Shown here: piece after piece, positions 62,701-64,000 of the stretch
Position numbering within the stretch: the first letter of the stretch is position 1
How the letters are laid out: every line of letters begins with the position of its first letter
Origin: Cyrtodaria siliqua
Lineage: Eukaryota; Mollusca; Bivalvia; Adapedonta; Hiatellidae
Direction of reading: 5' to 3'
DNA: 64,000 nt
NCBI GenBank assembly: GCA_037043455.1
Contig: JAWPHD010000002.1
Span: 248,001-312,000, forward strand
Made by a program: the position numbers and the translations under genes
The notes under the pieces: model-generated
Databases searched by the model: none
The model's input: only the letters and a program-made list of their open reading frames with translations
What the model was told of the DNA's origin: nothing

Positions 62701-62747
62701 ACTTATAAGTGTCGTCTGCACGGATGGTTTCCCATTTGCAATCGCTC
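29500..62747 (-). CDS. Ionotropic glutamate receptor / IR-type receptor, 5' end not found
   Basis: Sixteen exons on the minus strand: 62747-62628, 61536-61394, 60847-60732, 57800-57688, 56989-56799, 54872-54693, 53838-53728, 52908-52711, 51508-51408, 49172-49076, 48661-48484, 48300-48141, 36437-36217, 35256-35124, 33232-33100, 29755-29500. Phases agree at every junction except the end of 48141-48300, which is one base off. The order is that of an iGluR: N-terminal domain; S1 with VTIQSDRERVVDFSYPF, whose Arg matches the ligand-binding Arg of iGluRs; M1; pore region with NAFWYMYGALLCQGG; M3 GTYSGNLIAFLTV; S2 with YAWIGD, whose Asp aligns with the agonist-binding acidic residue; M4 near QSAFYVLVVGIFLGTVAF. 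The M3 motif departs from SYTANLAAF, as in many invertebrate IR-type receptors. It would be a plasma-membrane ligand-gated channel. The first exon begins in phase 1, so more 5' exons exist. The C-terminus may end at a stop just past 29500 or continue in an unseen exon. Confidence 0.9.
29756..30532. other. Receptor intron sequence
   Basis: AT-rich; no repeat family or coding signal recognised. Confidence 0.45.
30533..31210 (-). CDS. Uncharacterised intronless ORF inside receptor intron
   Basis: 225 residues from the ATG at 31210, uninterrupted, nested in the same orientation in the last receptor intron seen. The N-terminal third is moderately charged, the middle is a highly acidic low-complexity stretch (D/E/N rich), and the C-terminal third has a cysteine pair (CGHCFIAPC), an aromatic/basic block (VKNRKFWNMMSNAGGW) and REIMPSCVL near the end. 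This combination recalls an orphan family expanded in several aquatic invertebrates, probably transposon-associated; that is recollection, and no function is known. Alternative: a retrocopy or domesticated gene. Confidence 0.55.
   Translation of the reverse strand: MAEKREITLNVTREQLDTLFHFFEYTNWNFDESLIKSNWSADMHEIDKNERLLTEEGQLVSVGATEPCGGNDANDDYNYENDDSDDDARQALAIGGYEGNRDDDEDNNDNNRQAANQNDDQRCGHCFIAPCFTTQRQTWLGNGANPHPRNSSIRKVKNRKFWNMMSNAGGWYVPEYITKKQRLLNRERDHDDNVWTLREIMPSCVLTGQKPVLKSTRSAIYGTYM
31229..32640. other. Receptor intron sequence
   Basis: AT-rich; no repeat family or gene recognised upstream of the nested ORF. Confidence 0.45.
32650..33075 (-). mobile_element. Retroelement R copy, 5'-truncated tail
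   Basis: Runs from AAGGACGACAGTCAACCAC through GCTACCGCCTTGGAACGGTC to CAAGAGAATAAACC, ending ~25 bp from the receptor exon at 33100. Confidence 0.7.
33240..34100. other. Receptor intron sequence
   Basis: No gene recognised. A short GC-rich patch at 33805-33905 (CCCGGGTGACCCGGGTGAC) stands out from the AT-rich surroundings and is of unknown origin. Confidence 0.4.
34105..34245 (+). mobile_element. SINE 3' end with (CAATT)n tail
   Basis: ACGCCTGTCAGGCGTCATAT followed by TTAAAACCCAATTCAATTC repeats. The pentanucleotide tail also appears beside the SINE at 52318. Confidence 0.5.
34250..36210. other. Receptor introns on either side of exon 35124-35256
   Basis: Apart from the receptor exon at 35124-35256, no gene or repeat family is recognised. 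Confidence 0.4.
36217..36437 (-). CDS. Receptor exon with M3 gate helix
   Basis: Encodes HLPDSIAGRTFVSCWWLF and TYSGNLIAFLTV. Phases 1 and 0 at its two ends match its neighbours. Confidence 0.9.
36655..38110 (-). mobile_element. Retroelement R copy with RT fragment
   Basis: The longest R copy: tail (36655-37300) plus RT C-terminal coding remnants (37300-38110, minus). It encodes QYLHDILNIDNPFF, a mutated YLDD box, and SDTQADVIDAF. The tail is interrupted around 36730-36960 by other repeat sequence containing CTCAATAAAACCGAGTCTG. Confidence 0.7.
38381..38665 (+). repeat. Left terminal inverted repeat with terminal hairpin
   Basis: Matches the reverse complement of 47795-48051 with small indels. 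Its outer 69 bp (38381-38449) is itself an imperfect palindrome: GTAACTTGGGG at one end, CCCCCAAGTTAC at the other, loop around TTTCAC. Confidence 0.9.
38530..38812. repeat. Three iteron-like repeats
   Basis: Copies at 38530-38561, 38676-38706 and 38781-38812 share TTATCAAAATTACACC and AAAATCAAC. The first lies inside the terminal repeat, the others just inside it. They could be origin or promoter elements (inference). Confidence 0.6.
38878..39189 (-). pseudogene. Element zinc-ribbon-like protein, no ATG
   Basis: An open minus-strand frame of 103 codons ending TGA at 38878, bounded upstream by TAA, without a start ATG. Cysteines and histidines are spaced as metal ligands: GCHEPC, YCSLH, PCLKCEKG, ICVGCGAH, followed by a basic/aromatic tail. 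Probably a zinc-binding protein of the element that lost its start; a spliced or non-ATG start is possible. Divergent from the polymerase gene, with an AT-rich shared promoter gap (39190-39245). Confidence 0.55.
39246..41036 (+). pseudogene. DNA polymerase B (protein-primed type), N-terminal part, broken
   Basis: Starts at the ATG in CAAAAATGAG. A Lys/Glu-rich coiled N-terminus leads to segments typical of Polinton-type polymerases: a Cys/His finger (CERCLHGF ... HKEYC), then VIYADFES, which carries the Asp and Glu of exonuclease motif I. Breaks: TAA at 39627-39629, a frame change near 39920, TAA at 40292-40294 and at 40367-40369, and complete loss of sequence after QCWICK at ~41036. Exonuclease motifs II and III and all polymerase motifs are missing. 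The known role would be replication of the element; this copy cannot do it. Confidence 0.85.
40365..40474 (+). repeat. 60-bp tandem duplication inside polymerase linker
   Basis: Two copies with period 60 of AAGGAATTATAGATGACAAC and the following bases, encoding an acidic DDNYNPDDYP segment twice. The first copy is preceded by the TAA at 40367. Confidence 0.85.
41037..41286 (-). pseudogene. Element small structural-type protein, 3'-truncated
   Basis: Starts MASAVAMMIGGALTNALAF, a hydrophobic segment, then a charged helix (DEERQRHDKAVEQLEAAQ). The gene runs into the deletion breakpoint after FDNVD at ~41037 and continues as unrelated antisense polymerase sequence. Similar membrane-plus-coiled-coil proteins accompany capsid genes in related elements (recollection). 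Function unknown. Confidence 0.65.
41315..41551 (-). CDS. Element small protein, 78 aa, function unknown
   Basis: Intact frame starting MATSTDGKQIVNMLYHAG. Amphipathic, with two moderately hydrophobic stretches and no known domain. It sits in the minus-strand cluster of small genes between the polymerase remnant and the ATPase. Confidence 0.7.
   Translation of the reverse strand: MATSTDGKQIVNMLYHAGVETLLTIGYSEIGRKILKKTAPKVDFNMGDVGMLSIDILLAMATKDMLIKQGIIHADIIK
41574..41771 (-). CDS. Element small membrane protein, 65 aa
   Basis: Basic N-terminus, one predicted transmembrane helix (residues ~15-33, YIPLCVVLLGIAGLGLYIY), short polar tail. Its start overlaps the end of the next gene by 38 bp in a different frame, as in compact viral clusters. 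Confidence 0.65.
   Translation of the reverse strand: MKRNQRKSKYVHKNYIPLCVVLLGIAGLGLYIYKSVAMQVDKQPVAAQVATLPKDPFDFNNLFKK
41734..41955 (-). CDS. Element basic protein, 73 aa
   Basis: Contains KNPKRIEAGKKGAATRKAKR, a strongly basic core suited to DNA binding, flanked by acidic ends. A virion DNA-condensing role is an inference. Its ATG follows the TAA of the upstream gene directly. Confidence 0.65.
   Translation of the reverse strand: MMENQESEVDIPVEVVIQTVKQQKVKNPKRIEAGKKGAATRKAKRLLQEDAKQDEITKITIGEEEPEKIKIRT
41956..42195 (-). CDS. Element small protein, 79 aa
   Basis: Starts MTKNLGNYFINLYVMGES and contains HALTSACCELYYRYG. No known domain. Its ATG overlaps the stop of the upstream gene as ATGA (42192-42195), suggesting coupled expression. 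Confidence 0.65.
   Translation of the reverse strand: MTKNLGNYFINLYVMGESKYFNVTNPPKLIEDLEEDPFINHALTSACCELYYRYGMCLAPFTAKLLDILILIKIKIQII
42192..42425 (-). CDS. Element small protein, 77 aa
   Basis: Start chosen at MNAEELLQDIIPEG (42425), the first ATG; the longer open frame upstream has none. Contains a Gly-rich GGGSRQYLGRDI segment. Function unknown. Confidence 0.6.
   Translation of the reverse strand: MNAEELLQDIIPEGFTEGSTDESKQQDTKKGRLSAIVAGGGSRQYLGRDIQLTNIDSMPPDEINNFTADMKHGLGQA
42510..42725. repeat. Degenerate GCATTGTTAT-type repeats in gene gap
   Basis: The 300-bp space upstream of the small-gene cluster is filled with about fifteen short copies of (A/G)CATTG(T/C)TAT and related ATTACTA blocks. 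It is the only long non-coding gap within the minus-strand cluster, so a promoter, origin or packaging role is possible. Confidence 0.6.
42738..43415 (-). CDS. Packaging ATPase (FtsK-HerA/A32-like)
   Basis: 225 residues, intact. Walker A GQTGCGKT at residues 34-41, Walker B LYIIDD at 119-124, then VWVILQRYN with the Gln typical of the family's sensor region. Full length for Polinton/adintovirus ATPases (~220-260). The known role is ATP-driven packaging of DNA into capsids. Its start overlaps the end of the capsid gene by 50 bp (or 29 bp if it starts at MEDSKE), a gene-order hallmark. Confidence 0.93.
   Translation of the reverse strand: MQESISKMEDSKEYVTSLRKQKYPKYPHSAIICGQTGCGKTEFVLDILEQEYARVFEHIITLCPSIKWNEAYKNRPWIGDVRHPRDKKITIVNLVSNGKEMLQELLRLFFKQYAGKPTLYIIDDCSATKELTKKKDMLSELAFSGCHAKQSVWVILQRYNSVLKDLREQAKWLCMFYTKDRDSYENYLRKNDVIPTLEERTKIRKALAKTKYSKFILRTDQPFFG
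43366..44612 (-). pseudogene. Major capsid protein (double jelly-roll type), N-terminal frameshift
   Basis: A 374-codon open frame (to 43366) encodes most of a hexon-type major capsid protein: IVKKMTIRISGNEVMS, YGNRFCIPLDFEMLE and GDRLEYELTFNDYNKV are recognisable. The family start lies in another frame, at the ATG 44612 (MSAYGNKLNPYRKL), and a single frame change is needed near 44515-44525 where that frame meets TAG. Family recognition is from sequence memory; the double jelly-roll is inferred from the family. Confidence 0.82.
44659..44811 (+). pseudogene. Possible small membrane protein with stop at codon 6
   Basis: A 50-codon plus-strand frame from ATG at 44659 to TGA at 44811, interrupted only by TGA at 44674. 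The second half is a hydrophobic helix ending in a basic tail (LLVFVSGLLYVAAKEWFSK). Divergent from the capsid gene across a 46-bp AT-rich gap. Could be chance. Confidence 0.35.
44881..45990 (-). CDS. Element 369-aa protein, probable virion component
   Basis: The largest unassigned gene, intact from MIDIINQNIVITSDGKG. It is rich in Trp/Tyr/Asn, with a proline-rich C-terminal part (PVPPKVVQPVQG). No catalytic motif. Its position between capsid and penton genes suggests a structural role (inference). The frame ends in a run of seven A; the +1 frame beyond stays open for ~28 codons (to about 44798) and encodes a ~20-residue hydrophobic helix (SIIVGTIVIGLAALLIY), so the ancestral protein may have had a C-terminal membrane anchor. 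Confidence 0.7.
   Translation of the reverse strand: MIDIINQNIVITSDGKGFKASFPNIFEKYKLPYVRSDVIVQRWETDWMSFWQNQLNFAIWCATTGCGIDFNNHLKAECSLFRFHVYYQVRRILFEMGVAMPQDSNWNAFDNTYNRNAYERICKEFNVDLNSYWRQKQSYNDGLGTIYNYWTNSGYHPLINSIYDNKTMSFTDYKSDTHYHIDYIAQGPKADNSWSTFILDNSVGFTRAGVERINESIRTYCWAILGSQSQTRTYILGTGTAFDAQKQFLANVEDAISSPIDLPSQISKYENTLKYARSKADFVYGSGLYMSPSDMELRIEIIQDYNNEIVIATDAQALGLNNDVNVKPVPPKVVQPVQGTTTKTFLPELPDFDKSLIHTTVEHQQEIKK
46030..46815 (+). CDS. Probable penton / minor capsid protein
   Basis: 261-codon frame. Beta-rich middle with LYVHLEQVNTSSNYFNG and NGTITELKIEVRDELGNKID, followed by NHGLPMSCVLEF, features of the single-jelly-roll minor capsid proteins in Polinton-like elements (from memory). 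After LEFILKN the frame runs through a long A-run (46728-46740) and overlaps the next gene by 74 bp. The tail beyond this looks like read-through, so the real stop was probably at the A-run. Confidence 0.65.
   Translation: MLDSLEIIFYFLYILKKLFHTISNIDNSINLQQYIDNRDGDKRVGLKSFTYTIGWYNINHEVIKTPDHTYHIPDGHYNFQQLANIFEGLNITLTVDVQNGIASLETQTETQLSSGLSKMLGFIDKKWVGDTHIGKQSIDLAPYKQLYVHLEQVNTSSNYFNGMPSTIIGVLLVVSKQFGDIVYTRFYPEYRCLSNGTITELKIEVRDELGNKIDNHGLPMSCVLEFILKNYIFKKKNNEYIWANNTWRRLRGFNQSCSRFI
46742..47212 (+). pseudogene. Fibre-like protein, in-frame stop
   Basis: 156 codons from ATG 46742 to TGA 47210-47212, interrupted by TAA at 47060-47062. The N-terminal ~40 residues form a helical stretch (LEALTNHVRDLYKRARS). 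The rest alternates Gly and beta-prone residues (RRGRIVGIGLASEPIIG, SAGSVINFVCKV), like the trimeric heads of fibre proteins. The fibre role is inferred from this build and from the position next to the penton. Confidence 0.5.
47259..47612 (-). pseudogene. Element 118-aa protein, in-frame stop
   Basis: A single minus-strand frame from ATG 47612 (MNNEENGYFKDFVMRMS) with TGA at codon 18 (47559-47561), then open to 47259. The longer part is helical (ISSELEKMNYMKWDIVAKV). Function not recognised. Convergent with the fibre-like gene. Confidence 0.5.
47684..47737. repeat. C homopolymer tract (~50 nt, two T interruptions)
   Basis: An almost pure C run just inside the right terminal repeat, in otherwise AT-rich DNA; no counterpart at the left end. 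Confidence 0.9.
47795..48051 (-). repeat. Right terminal inverted repeat with terminal hairpin
   Basis: Mirror of the left repeat. The outer hairpin is 47985-48051, starting GTAACTTGGGGGTTG and ending ACCCCAGTTAC. Confidence 0.9.
48141..48300 (-). pseudogene. Receptor M1/pore exon with 1-nt frameshift
   Basis: The first part encodes the M1 helix (VALLVVTVFVFLIEKYNPF); the last part encodes NAFWYMYGALLCQ in a different frame. The exon is 160 nt, while the flanking phases require 159 (modulo 3). The frames switch at a run of seven A (near 48204), consistent with one extra base there. Either an assembly error in a homopolymer or a real disabling mutation. Confidence 0.75.
49240..49530 (-). mobile_element. 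Retroelement R copy, 5'-truncated tail
   Basis: ATTCAAGGAGGACAGTCAAC through CCTTGGAACGGTCAGTTGC to AAACAGGACAGTGTAAATAA. In a receptor intron. Confidence 0.7.
50405..51080 (-). mobile_element. Retroelement R copy, tail plus RT end
   Basis: Tail (50405-50680) followed by sequence antisense to the RT C-terminus (HYALFDCAMTRQIVDPM at ~50860-50930). The segment between is rearranged. Confidence 0.65.
52105..52185 (+). mobile_element. Retroelement R, terminal fragment
   Basis: Only the last ~80 bp of the tail (TTTTGTCCTTGAATGATAC ... TTCGACTTG). Confidence 0.5.
52318..52625 (-). mobile_element. tRNA-derived SINE with (TTGAA)n tail
   Basis: Inverted tRNA-like head (GGGAATCGAACCCACGAC ... CTCTACCACTAGACCAC), body CAGATAAAGTGTCTTGCTCA, and a TTGAATTGAATTGAATTGG tail at 52300-52322. 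The same family is at 62876. Confidence 0.75.
53578..53635 (+). mobile_element. Retroelement R, terminal fragment
   Basis: GTCCTTGAATGCTACTTTCC and adjoining bases match the extreme 3' end of R. Confidence 0.5.
54895..55195 (-). mobile_element. Retroelement R copy, 5'-truncated tail
   Basis: AAGGACCACAGTCAACC, GGGCTACCGCCTTGGCC, a G-rich interruption at 55075-55100, then the standard end near AAGAAATCCCCGCC. Confidence 0.65.
55375..56135 (+). mobile_element. Retroelement R copy, RT end plus full tail
   Basis: ACTTCTATGGTGATGTGATT and AGGTTATGACCCTATCATTT match the RT C-terminus; the tail runs to GTCCGATCTTTTTATATTTC. Plus strand, opposite to the neighbouring copy at 54895. Confidence 0.7.
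57801..58540. other. Receptor intron between array and exon 57688-57800
   Basis: AT-rich; no gene or repeat recognised. A donor-like CTCAG|GTGAGA (minus) near 58515 has no usable exon. Confidence 0.4.
58545..60731. repeat. ~81-bp satellite built from receptor exon end + splice donor
   Basis: About 27 tandem units of 78-85 bp. On the minus strand each contains ~66 bp of the 3' end of exon 60732-60847 (codons for DDPYCMIDLNAS) plus ~15 bp of intron, GTAAGTAGGACACAG. Blocks of six to seven units repeat as higher-order units (compare ~59049, ~59532, ~60091). Read-through past the exon meets TAA in the first codon after the boundary. Confidence 0.92.
60732..60847 (-). CDS. Receptor N-terminal-domain exon, source of the 81-bp array
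   Basis: Acceptor TATATACAG, donor GTAAGT. It encodes TEGSDVYYLNNRDICGDEV then DDPYCMIDLNASI. Phase 0 in and phase 2 out join exactly to 61394 and 57800. No other exon in the gap satisfies these phases. Confidence 0.8.
61605..62230 (-). mobile_element. Retroelement R copy interrupted by MITE M
   Basis: R tail sequence before (CAGGACCACAGTTAAC) and after (ATCGCCTTGGAACATTCAGT) the MITE at 61737-62011. Confidence 0.65.
61737..62011. mobile_element. MITE family M, nested copy
   Basis: Ends CATTTCGTGGTCC and GGACCACGTAATG; interior closely similar to 28452-28741. Inserted into a retroelement R tail. Confidence 0.75.
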
Positions 62748-62875
62748 CTGCAATTTAATAACAAAAAGATATTATAAGTACGTCTTGAAAATAGGCTTTT
62801 ATAACAGTTAGAATTTTGCAAATTGTCAGTATATATTTATCTATAGATACTGCAACACCCCCTTTCGGAGATTAT

Positions 62876-63020
62876 GTGCAGGTTTCCTGGGTAGAACCAG
62901 TACTAAGCAATGTGGATTAAATATCTTGCTCAGGGATAAATAATATGGCCATGACGAGGATCGAACCTACGATATTTCGATCTGAAGTCCGGCACTCTAC
63001 CACCGAACCACGCACTTCAC
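62876..63020 (-). mobile_element. tRNA-derived SINE, partial
   Basis: CTGGGTAGAACCAGTACTAAG, CTTGCTCAGGGATAAA and an inverted tRNA-like head (GGATCGAACCTACGAT ... CTCTACCACCGAACCAC) as at 52318. Confidence 0.65.
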
Positions 63021-63639
63021 CCAGATTGTAAGGTGTCAGTACCCAGAATCATATGCACGCCCTGGGAAACAACAAAATAAAGACACTTACATTCAATGTA
63101 AAAAGTACAAAAAGTAACACGTTTAAATGGTAGTTTTTAATACATTGTTCCATTTGTATTGAACCGTTTAAATTAAAAACATCGATGACAATATCAAAGT
63201 GTGAAATAATAATGGTTAAAATTGAAAAGTACACGATCCTCCACATATGCATTGTTTGTGTTTCAGCTCAACCGTTATTAACACGTCGTTTCGCAAATTT
63301 GTCTCTATACATATATGGACTATATATTTCAACACAATCTATGGATACACGTTGAACATTCGGTTTACATACATACTATCAGAAGATATATAATGGTGAA
63401 TCATGCTACAATTTGGCTGCAAACATATTGCAGTGTTTGCTTATTTTCAGACAGCAAAAATTAAGTGCACACGTAACGCATTCATGGATTGCGCTCATTG
63501 TCGATTTCGCATTCTTACAATTTGCTTATTATTTTACAATAATAACACAAATAAGTATAAACGTCGAACATGAACTGCAGCTTTCACAGAACACACTAAA
63601 CCCCAAAAAACGCAAAAAGACAAGGATAAATGGCAATGT
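63021..63639. other. Upstream of first receptor exon found; no supported exon
   Basis: Contains a minus-strand frame with a hydrophobic start (63252 down) and a good GTAAGT donor, but its phase (0) does not fit the phase-1 start of exon 62628-62747. Confidence 0.4.
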
Positions 63640-64000
63640 TAATAACGAATAAAGGCATATGACGACACAAACACAAAAAGGGTTGACAATAGGGCTGCCG
63701 CCTTGGAACGGACAGTGGCAAAAAAGGTCGCTGCGGGTTTAAACCAAGGGTGAACCAAACCTCACACTTATCCTACTGTCATCCAAATAAAACGGGACAG
63801 GGTAAATAAAGAAATCCCCGGCATGAACTATTTTTAACCAACAAGACAGCATTAATAGGCAATAGCAGTATAACACAAACACAAAGATGCTCGTAAGATG
63901 CTCGTGTATATATAAATACAAAAATAATACAACCTAGAAAGCCACAAAGAAGGTACTCAGTGACTTGGCAGAAGCCAGAGCTACAAGAGAATAACACATT
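63640..64000 (-). mobile_element. Retroelement R copy, runs off window
   Basis: GGGTTGACAATAGGGCTGCC, TTGGAACGGACAGTGGC, AAAACGGGACAGGGTAAATA, then CTAGAAAGCCACAAAG toward the window end. Confidence 0.7.

Noticed and set aside
63049..63252. Minus-strand frame with hydrophobic N-terminus and GTAAGT donor, a possible receptor signal-peptide exon
   Set aside because: Its donor phase (0) does not fit the phase-1 start of exon 62628-62747, and nothing else supports it.

Overview
The window is animal nuclear DNA: AT-rich, intron-rich and crowded with transposon remains. The genes have metazoan exon/intron structure (a plakin, a secreted lipase, an ionotropic glutamate-type receptor). The repeats (tRNA-headed SINEs, a 5'-truncated reverse-transcriptase family, MITEs, a Polinton-like viral element) fit a marine invertebrate, most likely a mollusc or other lophotrochozoan. 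The species cannot be read from the sequence.

Layout. 356-6747 (+): the last seven visible exons of a plakin, ending in plectin-type repeats and a stop. 7000-12190: intergenic, mostly retroelement debris with a nested hAT-like insertion. 12195-19849 (-): a complete 8-exon pancreatic-lipase-family gene with signal peptide, Ser/Asp/His triad, lid and PLAT domain. 20000-29490: intergenic repeats (SINEs, a ~160 bp diverged array, MITEs). 29500-62747 (-): sixteen exons of an ionotropic receptor, N-terminal domain through M4; its 5' end lies at higher coordinates or outside the window. Every exon junction in the lipase and plakin, and all but one in the receptor, was checked by splice site and reading phase.

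Within the 11.8 kb receptor intron between the M1 and M3 exons sits a ~9.7 kb Polinton/adintovirus-like element (38381-48051). It has terminal inverted repeats whose outer ends are themselves ~68 bp hairpins. It encodes a truncated protein-primed-type DNA polymerase B, a packaging ATPase, a double-jelly-roll-type major capsid protein, a probable penton, a fibre-like protein and several small proteins. No integrase was found, the polymerase is cut off by an internal deletion, and several genes carry stops or frameshifts, so it is a decayed copy.

The least expected pattern is in the host genes. In three exons (lipase exon 4, lipase exon 7, one receptor N-terminal-domain exon) the 3' end of the exon together with its 5' splice site has been tandemly amplified into the following intron, with units of 39, 57 and ~81 bp and roughly 7, 4 and 27 copies. 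In lipase exon 4 the first three extra units stay open and keep splice phase, so alternative donors would lengthen the lipase lid loop in steps of 13 residues. In the other two arrays, use of a downstream donor would run into a stop codon. A 1-nt frameshift in an A-run breaks the receptor M1 exon, which is either an assembly error or a sign that this copy is inactive.
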